Positions 1-11,840 of a DNA stretch of 64,000 nt are shown piece after piece. The notes below the pieces were generated by a model. That model was not told where the DNA came from. It did not search any database and saw only the letters and a list, made by a program, of their open reading frames with translations. This DNA comes from Liquidambar formosana (Eukaryota; Streptophyta; Magnoliopsida; Saxifragales; Altingiaceae). The stretch's first letter is position 1. Each line of letters starts with the position of its first letter. The translations under genes were made by a program, and so were the position numbers. The stretch covers positions 12,299,848 through 12,363,847 of the forward strand of contig CM077820.1 of the NCBI GenBank assembly GCA_039720395.1, given 5' to 3'.

Positions 1-1113
1 TTTCATTTTTTCCCAAAAATTTTCAATTTAATACAGTACTAGTTATTTATTATTTATTTATTTTATTTTCCCATGTGGAAGGATCTTGTGAATTGTGATT
101 TTCGATTTGAACCCAGTACTACCCCTTCTTATTGGATACAGATCCAATCCTCAGAGCCTTACAATTTGATCCCTGTTCTTTTCTTCAAATTGTCAAAGTA
201 AGTCAAGGTGGAGTCTTTTGGAAATGCAAATCAACATCTCACTTGTGGCAGAATACCTATGTTTATCTACTACTACGTAGTAATTTATTCGGTACCAATG
301 CTAGTCCAGTACCATCTGAAGCTTTACAATTGTATGAAGGCCTATCGTGCGCTGAAACCCCAAGTTCTCAGCCGTTTAAAATTTGCAAATCCATGGCTAG
401 CCACTTTTAGATTTATGGTATAGTTGCCAATTTTTTTTTTATTGAAAACCCTTTTTCCACTAAGCCGTAGACCCCATCTTCATTGGATTGTAGAATGGAC
501 CTTTGGCCTGAATGCGTTTAGCATTAATTAGACATCTCTCTTGAGCTGTTTTCATATTTTCTGGACAACTATGAATATGAATACGCTTTACAAGGAATTA
601 AAGAAAAGAAAATATAGCGCGATATTAATCAATAAGATAAAGCCACATGTGCATGAATGCAATCAAGAAAATCTTCACAAAACATCAATACAAACCAATA
701 GTTTTCAATATCAGTACTTATCATATACCAAACACACAATTGAATCACACATTTTCTAGAGGTGCTTTTTTTTTTTTTTTTTTCCTTAGGTAAGGAGCTT
801 GGAAGCTACAGGTAAACGAACACATAGCTACAATTGTTCATGCACAAATGTAGAGCCATATAAACAAGAAATATCTTATCTTTAGGAATAGCAATCCAAT
901 ACACGAAAGGAACAAAGGACTGTCGTGGTATGAAATGCACAAATAGCGAGTATTGCCCTTCACCAGGAATGTTAGGACAACTTAACATTGACAGAGTAGG
1001 ACGACCTCAGAAATGTTTAGGAGACTGGATTTGCTTGACCATGGATGTTGCAAAGCTTGAATAATCTCCTATTATGAAATCTATGTAAAAATGAAAAACA
1101 TAAATATTTGATA

Positions 1114-1475
1114 TAGGGTTAGGATCAACATATATAATATTTTACACAAATTCTTACACAAGTTTTTAGATAAAGTATCTCTAATTCGTATTTTGCGAAA
1201 CCCTCCATTAGGTTAGATACTCTTCCCACATAAGTCATGCTCGCAAAAAATCATGTTGATCCGGGACTTGTTGCCATTCGATCCAAAGACTTATCTTTTT
1301 AATTACTAAAATCTCACATTTATCGATGAAGCGGCTCATAATCAAATTAATTTGATTTTTTTGTGTATATGACCTATGTGGGAAGACTATCTAATCCAAC
1401 AGTGGGTTTTGTAAAATATGAATTGAAATAGGTATCTAAAAATTTGTGTAAAAGATTATGTATGTTGATCCTAAT
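1114..1475. mobile_element. MITE present only in the left duplicate
   Basis: Terminal inverted repeats share TTAGGATCAACATA, with further inverted matches inward such as TTTTACACAAATT. The flanks are ATTTGATA on the left and ATTTTGATA on the right. The other duplicate (near 11250) has a single ATTTGATACATAATG, which is the uninterrupted site. The element is about 362 bp and non-coding. An 8 to 9 bp duplication suits a hAT or Mutator type element; the superfamily is not decided. Confidence 0.75.
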
Positions 1476-1875
1476 ATTTTGATACATAATGAAAGAAACT
1501 TGTGTCCAAGGAATGTTTTCATAATGCCCATGACTTGAGACATAGGAAAAGTATTGGCAAGCCCTCTACAAAGACTTTAAACCTGGCTAGTCGGCCACAA
1601 GCCTCTGCAACATCACATCTAAGTCTTCTCATTAATTAGTTATCTTCAAATCATCTCTATTTAGTTTGCCTATAATTAAAGGAGACAAATTATATAAATG
1701 ATATTCTCGATCAGCTACATAGACTCAATGAAGATACAATCAACGACATGGGCAAAGCAGTATTGGATGTGTCCTGTCCAACACGGCCAGTCGGCCACGA
1801 CTTGTCTTTAAAAGTGTCCATCTTTCTTTGGTTGTGTTTAGTTGGGCTTTAGTAAAAGTGGTTGAAATTGATTAC

Positions 1876-2106
1876 CTTCAGTGAGCCAATCCAATAGTGT
1901 GAGAGTTACGCCTCTTCTGCAAATTCTCCTATTTCATGTTGAATCACTTGAGCACCTACATTCTCTTTCCTCTCCACCTCTTCTTCTACTTTTTCTGCTT
2001 CTTTAGACTTCTTATTTAATTGTTCCCCTTCTTCTTCCAGTACTTCTTCTTCTTCTTCTTCTTCCCCCACTTCTTGTCCACTGGATGCAACACTCTTTAA
2101 TTTTCC
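1876..2106 (-). pseudogene. Glu/Lys-rich putative exon, left copy
   Basis: On the minus strand a pyrimidine-rich 3' splice site (TGTGGTCAG) precedes an open frame that begins KLKSVASSGQEV and continues into a long Glu run and an alternating Glu/Lys segment of coiled-coil character. It stops (TAA) at 1906-1908, before a GTAATC donor at 1875. The same exon, acceptor and donor exist in the right duplicate at 11625-11840. It sits downstream of the LRR exons, so it may be a C-terminal exon of the resistance gene. The Glu run is encoded by a GAA-rich microsatellite, longer here than in the other copy. I do not recognise a domain. Confidence 0.45.
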
Positions 2107-3429
2107 CTGACCACAAAAACAACAAAATTGGTTAACTCTAAACATTTGAAGCTCATGAGATTTTGAAAATGCAAATGCTAGCTTGCATGACAGAGAGCAT
2201 CTTATTTTCCACGAGTGCGAATATGAAATCTTGAAATACAATATAGAAACTTTTTCTGGTACAAGCTTCCTATTCTCTTCCTACATTTCACTTGTTAATT
2301 GATCTCGGTCTCATATATTAATTGCTCATTGAATCACTGGTCCTATGACTACTATCTAGTGTCCTTCCTCAGTATTCCTACCCCTTTTCTATTGCTAGTA
2401 AACAACAATTTTTTTTTTTTTTATATAAATTTCAGCTTTGAGCATTACACCAAATGTGAAACATTCTCTTTAACCGCCTATTGTGGTCATCATTTGCACA
2501 AATGCCTTCCTAGATAGGAGTCTTGATAAAATTGATCTTGGCTAAGGTGCTTTATAGATCTAATATTAGAAATAAAACTTTGGTTCTTTACTTAGTTGTA
2601 TTCCATTCAGTTAAAAGTGAATCAATAATTGTGTATAGTTTAACTTTAAGTTTATCAAGATAAATTATTTCTTACAAGGACAATTAATCACAATCCCGTC
2701 CGCCAACCCTTCCATACCCTTCCCATAAAACTACTGAAGATTGTGAAGCAAGCTTTGTCTTATCTTTCACTTTTTAAAGTACAGAATGGAACTGATACTC
2801 TTTCTCTTCCTCGTCCCCCCCTCCTCTTACTACTTGGCAGCAATGAAGCGTGTGCGCTTTTTATGCAACAATTCACCCCAAAGAATTCTTTAATGAACTA
2901 TAATTGAATTGGTAAGATTAGGAGGGATTTGAAATTGAAAAGTTCCTGAACAATTTGAACAATTTGAACATTTCCAATGTGGAGATTTCTACGCGATGCT
3001 GATTGAGAACAGTTTGAACAACTTGAAATTACAGAAGCACCCCTTCTCTTACTACGTGACCCTGATCAAGACCATTCATGAACAACACGTGCAGTGCATA
3101 TGCGACATTGATCAAAACCGTCCATGAGCAATACGTGCCTTGATCAGCATTGCGTATGTGTGTCATCAAACATATTCTCACATAAATGTATACAAATACG
3201 TGTAAAACATATCGAATTAACAAACAGGAAATTTCCTCCTCCTATCCATTGGGCTGGGATCCTCTTTAATTAGTTCGAAATGCATTGGGTCCTCATCTAG
3301 TCTATCACCCACCATGCATTGGGTCCTCCAAGAGTAATTTGATATCAATCAGTTTAAAGAATTTCAGAAGCATCAATAGTAATGCGTACCTTAATTTTCT
3401 TGAAATAGGTGTTGTACGGTGTTATTCAG

Positions 3430-3902
3430 GTCACCCTTCCACACCGTTTTATCATGTTCTATTTCAATTTTTTCTATCTTTGGCGTGCTTATATGAATCT
3501 AAAAGAGAATGTTTGCATTTTGTGACAGTCCTCCAACCACAAAGTTTCCAAGGATGGCAATGCCAAATTATGATTTCCTGAGCAAAAATTCTTGAGGTTA
3601 GGTAGATCATATAGCATCAATTTTTCTAGCTGAAAAGGTGATGTGGCAGCATGTCCTTCCCTAGCAAGCTCATCAACTTCAAATATCTTTTCCAATAAAT
3701 TACATTTTACGATTGAAACTTCCTGTAGATTCTTTAAAACTTGTACCCAATTGGATGGAAAAACATTCAATAGCTTGTGTCAACTTTCCACTCTCAGAAA
3801 TCCCATCACACAAAACGATTCAACTGGATGTTGTGGGTGCCATATATCTTTCAAGTTTTCCAAACCTTTGATGCTCAATACGTCTAAGCTAGGGAAAGTG
3901 AC
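3430..3902 (-). pseudogene. Truncated NBS-LRR terminal LRR exon, left copy
   Basis: After a TTGCAG acceptor the minus strand encodes VTFPSLDVLSIKGLENLKDI and then LRR-type repeats such as KNLQEVSIVKCNLLEKIFEV and LALPSLETLWLEDC. This matches the exon at 12956-13498 nearly residue for residue. A TGA replaces the cysteine codon of the GSCHKLLNVFPSNW motif of the other copy, near 3778-3780, and a one-base shift follows FRFI near 3490. No upstream LRR, NB-ARC or coiled-coil exon occurs to the right before the P450 gene. It is therefore a broken fragment left by duplication. Confidence 0.8.
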
Positions 3903-3923
3903 CTGCAACATTCATTCAATTTC

Positions 3924-6230
3924 CATATTTATAGGATAACAAGTTAACAACACAAACGAATCTCCGTCCACCCTTCCTAGGTCGGCAAATGGAGGGCTTT
4001 TTTGTTTTTTTATTGGCTTCTCCTTTAGATTCTGATTTGAATATTGTAGAATTTATTGTAGTGGATTATGCGACCGAGTCTCCTGTTGGGTCTTTTTCTT
4101 TTCTCTTTTTTTGTTGGGTACAGAGTGGAGTCGTATATTTGGAAATACAATTTGGGTTTGGGCGTCTGGACTTTAAGGTATCTACCAAAAATAAAAAATT
4201 AAAGGTGAAAGAGGAAAAAAAAAAAAAACTGTTTTTGAAATGGTTTATTATTTTATTTTGATCCTCTGTAGGTGAAGGAGGATTTTCCATGGGCAGCGCA
4301 CGAGAGCCGAAATGTGGCCATCTTACACAACCAAGGGCATTTTTACTCTAAATTAACGGATATTTTCCTAAGGGTGCCTTGTCCATGTTCGGATACGTAT
4401 TGGATACGACACTTTTTCCGTCTTTCGACGACACAACACCTTTTCCTTCTAATTTTTATTATTATTTATTTTCTTGTCTTATTTTATTAAAATAAATAAT
4501 TGCATTAGAATTTCCGAAAACAACACAAAAGGTGCATTTTGAAAAATGGATGTCATGTTATATTGCTATATGATATTATCTAGTTATATATATAAAATAT
4601 ATATTTTATTAATGACGTATCCTCAACGTATCGTATACGAGATTTTAAAGATTTGTTATGTAAATTTATTCGTGTCGTGTCGTGTCATGTCCTAACGGTG
4701 TCACGTTTTGGTATCCATGCTTCTTAGTTTTTACTTCTCAATTCTTTAATTTTGGGTTTATAGGACATGGCACTCATTATACAATCATTATATATTTAGT
4801 TGATCATTAGGATGAGATTCGGTAACCTTATAGCCGAGGTGTGAGGTATGCGCACACACGCTTTACCGAAAATAAATTCTTCACCCTTTTTAACTTTTAT
4901 TTTTTTTTTAAAGCCAATTATCCAACCAATTTAATTTGCCCTAGTGGGAAATCCTAGAATTCCATATGTAGCCTCGGTTTGGAAAAATGTGGTTTTTCAA
5001 GAATGAGAATCTTAATTATAATATCCCTGGAATCTCTGGATGTCTGAGAGTTGGATAGGATAGGATGACTCTTACCTAAGGATTATACTGTCCCCATCTC
5101 TTATGAAATGCAAGAAAGGGTTGATCTGTGTCATCTTGACTTGGTTTGGTTTTGATTCATCCTTTTTGATTTATTTATTTATTTTTTTTACTGAGTCAGG
5201 TTTTTCTCCTATTTCAATTTGTATCATATAAGACACCTACATTTAAACTGAATTATTTCTGGCGGAGCCACCATCCATCAAAGTAGAAGATTCTTTCTAG
5301 CGGTAACATGCTATTGGGTGGTGATCCCACTCGTGAGATTAAACCAATACATGCAAAGAAGAAATATTTGAATATCAATCCGATCTCATCGATATAATCG
5401 ATCTCATAAGTATCGTACCGGCCAATTCCCATCAACCCAATCACCTTTCACGTCTTTTCTTTCCTTTTATTAACAAATAGATAGATTATTGTTACTCAGT
5501 ATTATTTTTTATTTTATTTTTTTCACTTGTATCGCTTAGATGTGAAATTGCAATCCTGGATGTTGAGATCGATCGACTCCGATGAAGTGATAGCCGGCCA
5601 AAAGGAATTACTGGATGACATGTAGCTACCAGAAGGTGACCACCACCCAATAGCATGTTGCTACTAGAAGCATTACTTGTAGGCCGGACTCAGATGTGAA
5701 ATGGCTCCATCTCCATATATGAAACCTCGATATTGAGATTAGCTAGAACAAGGTGACAGCGTAAAGAAATTATTGTTGGGCTAGGAAATTACATTTTCAA
5801 CCACATATATGAACATTCAAGAAACTAGTTTTGTCCCTAGACCCTTTTATTTATTTATAATTATAATCGATATGATATATCTTTATCCCTAAACCCCAAT
5901 ATCGATAAACGAATGTCAATGTTTTCTCATAAATTTGAATACGAGATCACTCACTTAACAAATGAAGAGAATGCCTCTGAATTATCATGTTATCGGCTTT
6001 CTTCCAACCCCTGAACTCCCCAAGATTAAATTGTTAGTGAGTGCCATCGGATTCCACTAAGCATAACACACCCTTGTTTTGTTCAATATGATACCCTTAT
6101 TAAATGGAAGCCAGTTGCTAAGACATCTACAAGAATATCCTTATTAAAATCTCCAATAAAACCGCCGGCACAAACGAACTGAAGCGGCAGTTAGTACAAG
6201 GAATATCGAGTATTTTTAGACGTCCCTTTT
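3924..6230. other. Intergenic, no gene seen
   Basis: AT-rich sequence with no recognisable coding region in any frame. It holds one hAT-like MITE (listed separately) and a short inverted pair at 5297-5328 and 5634-5666 sharing ACCACCCAATAGCATGTT on opposite strands, about 310 bp apart. Nothing else stands out. Confidence 0.6.
4368..4727. mobile_element. hAT-like MITE (low-confidence borders)
   Basis: The left end CTAAGGGTGCCTTGTCCATG and the inverted right end CTAAGAAGCATGGATACC, together with internal GGATACG / GTGTCGTGTCGTGTC motifs, resemble common plant hAT MITEs built on GTGTCCG-type repeats. Related fragments occur at about 1755-1835 and 11525-11590. I could not find an 8-bp duplication. 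Confidence 0.4.
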
Positions 6231-6297
6231 GTCTTTTATAGATTTTCGTCTGTACTGCATCAGTGAACTCTCAAGCATCTAAAACAAGAATCATGAA
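6231..6297 (+). promoter_or_regulatory. P450 core promoter and leader with 4-codon uORF
   Basis: A TATA-like TTTATA at 6235-6240 lies about 60 bp upstream of the first P450 start. A four-codon upstream reading frame (ATG at 6293, TAA at 6305-6307) overlaps the ATG at 6298 in a different frame. Ribosomes that use it would miss 6298 but could restart at the in-frame ATG at 6358. The transcription start is inferred from position only. Confidence 0.45.
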
Positions 6298-9200
6298 ATG
6301 CTTATAAGTACATTGCTTCTCTGTCAGTTCTTTTCAAGCTTTGTTTTTGCAGCAAATATGATTTCATATATTTTCAGCGAGAACATATCCATTCTTTTTG
6401 CTGCGCTGCTTGCCATTTCTTGGTATGCATGGCTAACCAAGAAACCAAGTAAAAATACACCACCATTGCCACCCGGCCCACGAGGGTTGCCGTTTGTTGG
6501 AAACCTTCCCTTTGTCGAACCTGATTTTCACCGTTACTTAGCCAAATTGTCAAACATATATGGCCCAATCTTCAAACTTAAACTTGGTAGCAAGATTTCC
6601 ATTGTGATCAGCTCACCTTCATTAGCCAAACAAGTCCTTAAAGATCAGGACGCAATTTGTGCCAACCGTGATCCACCTGCTGCAGGTAAGGATGAAGCTA
6701 CATGGGTGTGAGGGAGGCCAGTCCCCCCCAAACCCCCCCCCCAACCTTTTTTTTTTTTTTTTTTGATAAGAAGCGATAGATTTTATTGAAAAGAGCAGGA
6801 CTCCAAGTCTTTAAGGACTTGGTTTCTAACACAAGATGGAATTTCCTCCATCTAGATAAGTACGTACATACATCAACATTCCTAGCAAATTTAGCAAGAC
6901 CATGGGTAGCCTCATTGCCTGATCTATGGATATGCAGGAACCTCATCCCTCCTAACGACTCCCCCTATTTTAGACTTTAAACTTTTTTTGAAATTCTAGA
7001 TTTGACACTCCTGAATTTCTTTTTAATCCATTTTATTTTTCTTTCCCACCATTCCTTTTTTTTTTTCTCCATATAAATAACAAGACAGAAAAATTTTGAA
7101 TAAAAGTTCCTTTGAGTTTTTTGAATTAGGATAAAATACTGACAACCAACCAACCAATCAAAGTTAACTTCCCTGAACTAAAATCTTGGCTTTGTCCCTG
7201 ACTGCAGGACTAGCCCTCACCTATGGTGGGATTGACATAGCGTGGAGACCTAATGGGCCAGAATGGCGCGAATTAAGGAAAGTTTTTGTTCGAGAAATGA
7301 TGAGGTACACAAGGCTTGATGCTTCTTCTGCGCTGCGGGGACAAGAGGTGCGTGGAATGGTGAGGGAGGTGCATGGAAAAGTTGGTACACCTATTAATAT
7401 TGGTGAGCATATATTTCTCACTTTGCGCAATGTGGTGATAAGCATGTTGTGGGGTGGAACAATGCATGGTGAGGATAGCAAGAGCAGTATTGTGATTGAT
7501 CAGTATCGGCAAGTGGTGGATGAGATGGTTGAATTGTTGGGAAAACCAAACATTTCTGATGTTTTTCCTGTTCTTGCACGGTTCGATCTACAAGGGATCG
7601 AATCGAAGATGAAGAAGCTTTTGTTGTGGTTTGATAGGATTTTTGATTCGGAGATAGCTCAACGGACGAAGGTGGATCAAGTTGGTGAAGAAAATGAGGA
7701 CAAGAGTAAAGGAAGCAAGGATTTTCTGCAGTTTTTGTTGGAACTTAACCTTCAAGGAGATGAGAAATCCTCATTATCCATAATCCAGATCAAGGCTTTG
7801 TTCATGGTATATTTCTCTTCCAAACTTTGCTTGCTACAATTACAAATTTCATGCAAATGCAATAAAATCATGAAAGTCTTGAATGATATGATGAACCCCT
7901 TCATTCACATTATTTACTAATGTTTTTGGGGTTTTTATTTAAATTTTCACTTTAAGCACTACAAAATTATTATTATTTCTTAAAAAATATATATTTTAAT
8001 AACAAAAAAAATATCTGAGTGACATTTGAAGCTAGATATAGAATCTAGAGGATAATAGTAGAAAAAGATCGTATTAAACTTTCCTTAGTCTTCACTAAAG
8101 TATTGAATTGTTGCCCAAGCGTGCCCATTGATCAGGTTGGGTTCGGGTTAGGCGGGTTGAGCCCCCCAAGTTGTTGCCTGGCTATAAATTGAAAACAAAA
8201 TGTTATAACAAAATTTGAGTGGTGGAGGAGCGCGCTCTAGTTAACCAGTTGAAAAGAGAAAGGTCTTTCAAAGTTAAAGTCTGAGAAACGATATAGAATG
8301 AAGAATGAGGATGTAGACATGGTCACAAGTCACAACTAAGTGCCCATTTGGTTGTCCAAATAGAAATTAAAATTTTCTATGTGTATTTTACATAATATTG
8401 GAGGTACAAATTCATTATACCTTAGTTGAAGGGATCCTATAATTGATGCTATATGACCAACTATTAAAAATTCATAGTGTACCATTATTTTATATTTTCA
8501 TTCTCATTTGTGGTGATCAATATTATATGAAATGGACTAAAATTGTTTAATTTTCATTTGGACTCCCAAATAGGCACTGTGTTTTTATGCAGTTAGAGTG
8601 AGACAAATATATATGCTGAGAAAAAAAAAAAAAAAAAAGAAGGTCATTTTTAATTCAAAATCAAATATTTATTAGTAGGTCATTAAGTGCATGACATTTA
8701 TATAAAATGCTGAAACTTATAACAGACACCCAAAAAAAAAAAAAAAAGAAAGAGTAGTGCTAGTTTTATGGCTCATTTCATTTCTTTTAATAATTAAAAA
8801 AATACATTTTTTTTGTCAGTGATGTATGTGGTGGTTGACATGTTATTACTACATCAGCATGTTCTAAGTATACATAGAACATGTCGAGTACTGATGCGGC
8901 AACAAACACCATGTTAGCCACTTTGGGTCACCGTGTTGACCTGGCTAGGTAGTAAAAAAACATTGGTAGGATAGGCAATAAGACTACCATTTTAGTGAAA
9001 AAAAAAAAAAAAAATGTAGACGCACTGCCTACTTTTTCTACTTCAAGTTTGAGCCTTGATCGATCATATTTAAACATATCTAAACTTAAATTTGTGAACA
9101 GGACATTGTTATTGGTGCAACAGACACATCTTCGACCATAATAGAGTGGGCAATGGCAGAAATGTTACAGCATCCAGAAACAATGAAAAAGGTCCAAGAA

Positions 9201-9728
9201 GAATTGGTAGAAGTAGTAGGAAATGATAACATTGTTGAAGATTTTCATTTATCCAATTTGCACTATTTGGATGCAGTAGTGAAAGAGACTTTCCGATTGC
9301 ACCCGCCACTGCCACTCCTAGTCCCGCACGTGCCAAGTGTATCGTGTACCCTAGCCGGATATACCATCCCGAAGGGTGTAAGAATATTCATTAATGCATG
9401 GGCAATACAAAGGCATCCAGAGGCATGGGAGGACCCATTAGACTTTCGTCCTGAAAGGTTCTTATTGGATATAGGAAAAGGTGATTATAGTGGAAATAAT
9501 TTCAGTTATCTTCCATTTGGGTCTGGGAGGCGGATTTGTGTTGGCGTTTCTCTTGCAGAAAAGTTGGTGGTATTTGTGTTGGCTTCTCTGTTACATTCTT
9601 TCGAGTGGAAATTGCCAGAGGGTGCAAAAGTTGACTTCTCGGAGAAGTGTGGACTCGTTTTAAAGAAAACAAAACCCCTTGTTGCCATCCCATTTGCGAA
9701 GTTGACTAATTTGAAGCATTATAATTAA
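6298..9728 (+). CDS. CYP706: Cytochrome P450, CYP706 family
   Basis: Three exons: 6298-6685, 7208-7806 and 9102-9728, with GT-AG borders and phases 1 and 0. This gives 537 codons from 6298, or 517 from the ATG at 6358, which fits the family length and begins directly with the membrane anchor. In order are a hydrophobic N-terminus (ER anchor), the proline hinge PPLPPGPRGLP, the I-helix oxygen site GATDTSST at the start of exon 3, the K-helix ETFR, FRPERF and the haem loop FGSGRRICVG (Cys455 in the 517-residue numbering). The stretches LTYGGIDIAWRPNGPEWREL and FDLQGIESKMKKL are typical of CYP706. It would be an ER-bound, reductase-dependent monooxygenase; substrate cannot be told. No internal stop is seen. 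Intron 1 carries a LINE tail and intron 2 (1.3 kb) a MITE. A possible poly(A) signal AATAAAG lies at 9840. Confidence 0.9.
6746..6960 (-). mobile_element. LINE 3' fragment in P450 intron 1
   Basis: Read on the minus strand the segment encodes HIHRSGNEATHGLAKFARNV, the C-terminal signature of the RNase H domain of plant L1-type LINEs. It ends in CGCTTCTTATC followed by an A run (T run on plus near 6747-6763), the usual L1 tail. It is a 5'-truncated insert antisense to the P450. A target duplication was not clear because the flanks are C-rich. Confidence 0.7.
8339..8578. mobile_element. hAT-like MITE in P450 intron 2
   Basis: About 240 bp bounded by AGTGCCCATTTGGTTGTCCA and the inverted AGTGCCTATTTGGGAGTCCA, the latter followed inward by AATGAAAATTAAA. 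The CATTTGG/CCAAATAGGCAC type ends resemble hAT MITEs. No 8-bp duplication is obvious, so the superfamily is tentative. It is non-coding. Confidence 0.6.
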
Positions 9729-10248
9729 TGCAACTAGATTTGAATAATTGAATCCCTTGTGCATGAGTTTGAGTCCTGAGTCTCCTTAAATGAATGCAAT
9801 GATGTTTTTCTCTGCAAACAGTTGGCTTAGCAGTTTAAGGAATAAAGATTACCACCTAACGCATAAAATTCTCTGAGAGATCATCGTTTGCACCCTCTAG
9901 CTATTTCCATTTGAAAGAATATAACAAAGAAGCTAACGCATAAATTATCATCCTTTCTACTAGAGAAATACCTTTGCATTGCCCACACAACTAATAGAGA
10001 AAATTCCTACACCCTTTGCCCAACTTCTTTACTAGTGTTTTCAGTGCGGAATTTCCTAGAAGCTTAAAATCACATTACAACTTACAAGTAACAAGTGAAG
10101 CATGGAGATGAAAGGTTCAGACCCATGAAAGGATTTACACATTGATTTTCTCACAACCTGTAAATTGCAAATTACAAACTTTTATGCATTCCCTGTTTTA
10201 TCATTGTCATCAAAAAATCATGTGCCTCTTAAGCATCATTCTTCATCC
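9729..10248. other. Intergenic downstream of P450
   Basis: 3' flank of the P450. An AATAAAG near 9840 could serve polyadenylation. No coding region or repeat recognised before the right duplicate begins. Confidence 0.5.
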
Positions 10249-11624
10249 ATGGATTACCCCTTCTGATTTGATACAGATCCAATATTTACAACCTTTCGAT
10301 TTGATCCTTGTTCTCTTCTTTACATTGTGAAAGTAAGTTGGTTCTCTTCTTTACATTGTGAAAGTAAGTCGAGATAATCTTCTTTAATTGCTGATACCAG
10401 TGTTGTTCATATTATACATTACTTTGGGAATGTGTAGATGAACATTTCACTGGTGGTAGAAGCTTTACAATTTTATAAAGGCCTATTGTGCTCTGAAACC
10501 CAAGTTCCAAGCTGCTTAAAATTTTCAAATTCATGACTTCTTCTAGATTAATGGGATATGTACCAATTTTTTTTGTTGAAAACCCTTTTTCCAACCAAGC
10601 CATTAACCTCATCTTCATTAGGTTGTAGAATGATCATTTGGTCTAAATGCGTTAAGCATTAGACATCTCTATTTAGCCATTTCATATTTGCTATGAATAC
10701 ACTTCACAAGGAATTTAGGAAAAGAAAATATAGCACAATATTAATCAAGAAATTCAAGAAAATACTCCAAATCAATATGTGCATGAATGATCATAAAGAA
10801 AATCTTCACAAAATGTCAATACAAATCAGTAGTTTTCAATATCAGTACTTATCAATACCAAACACAAAACTAAATCACACATTTGCTAGAAGTTTGTCAT
10901 TTTTTTTTATTTTTATTTTATTATTTTTTTTTTTTGGGCAATGAGCATAGAAGCTTCAAGTAAACAAACACACAGCTACAACTCTTCATGCACCAATGTA
11001 GAGCCATATAAACAATAAATATTATATCTTCAGGAATAGCAATCCATTATGCAAAAGGAACAAGGGACTATTGTCGTATGAAATGCACGAATAGAGAGTG
11101 TTCGCCCTTCACCAGGAATGTCAGGACAACTTAACATCATCATAGTAGGATGACCACATAAATGTTTAGGAGCATGTATTTGCTTGATCATAGATGTTGC
11201 AAAGTTTGCATAATCTCCTGTTATGAAATCCATGTAATAATGAAGAATATAAACATTTGATACATAATGAAAGAAACTTGTGTCCAAGGAGTGTTTTCAT
11301 AGTGTCCATGATTTGGGACATAGAAAAACTATTGGCAAGCCCTCTAAAAGAGTTAGCTGGTTGGTCACAAGCCTCTACAACATCACATATAAAGTCTTCT
11401 CATTAATTAGTTATCTTCAAACCATCTCTAATTAGTTTTTCTATAATTAAAGGGAGACAAATTATATAAATGATATTCTCAGCTACGCAGATTCAGTGAA
11501 GATTCAATCAACGACATGGACAAGTAGTGTCGGATACGTGTCCCGTCCAACACAACCACGGCTCCTCTTTAAAAGTGTCCATGCTTCTAGTTGGGTTTTA
11601 GTAAAATTGGTTGAAATTGATTAC

Positions 11625-11840
11625 CTCCAGTGAGCCAATCTGATAATGTGAGAGTTAAGCCTCCTATTCTACAAATTCTGATATTTCATGTTGAATTGCT
11701 TGAGCACCTACATTCTCTTCGCTCTCCACCTCTTCTTTTACTTTGTCTACTTCTTTGGACTTCTTATTGAGATTTTCCCCTTCTTCTTCTTCTTCTTCTT
11801 CCACCTCCTGTCCACTGGATACAACACTCTTTAATTTTTC
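11625..11840 (-). pseudogene. Glu/Lys-rich putative exon, right copy
   Basis: Acceptor TGTGGTCAG, then a frame beginning EKLKSVVSSGQEV, a short Glu run and an alternating charged segment, stop TAG at 11664-11666, and donor GTAATC at 11624. The copy at 1876-2106 keeps the same frame and splice sites but has a longer Glu run. It lies about 1.1 kb downstream of the last LRR exon. Whether it belongs to the resistance-gene transcript is an inference from order and strand only. Confidence 0.45.

Larger units (their letters stand above)
112..3923. repeat. Left copy of a direct segmental duplication (resistance-gene 3' region)
   Basis: This block aligns by eye, in the same orientation, with 10249-13520. 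Shared landmarks in order are a stretch around GATACAGATCCAAT near 136 and 10272, a CAGGAATGT segment near 963 and 11112, the acidic exon, and a terminal LRR exon whose 3' splice site lies at 3902 and 13498. The left copy is longer mainly because of a MITE at 1114-1475. On the minus strand it carries the last exons of an NBS-LRR gene, but no 5' exons follow to its right, so it is a truncated duplicate. Identity was not computed. Confidence 0.85.

Noticed and set aside
541..759. Short open frame similar to one at 10693-10944 (MNTL-KE--KRKYS)
   Set aside because: The similarity is explained by the segmental duplication, the copies differ by frame-breaking indels, and no start context or family is evident.
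806..988. Minus-strand frame LSCPNIPGEG with a counterpart at 11030-11287
   Set aside because: Conserved only because of the duplication; may be 3' untranslated sequence of the resistance gene. Frames diverge at both ends.
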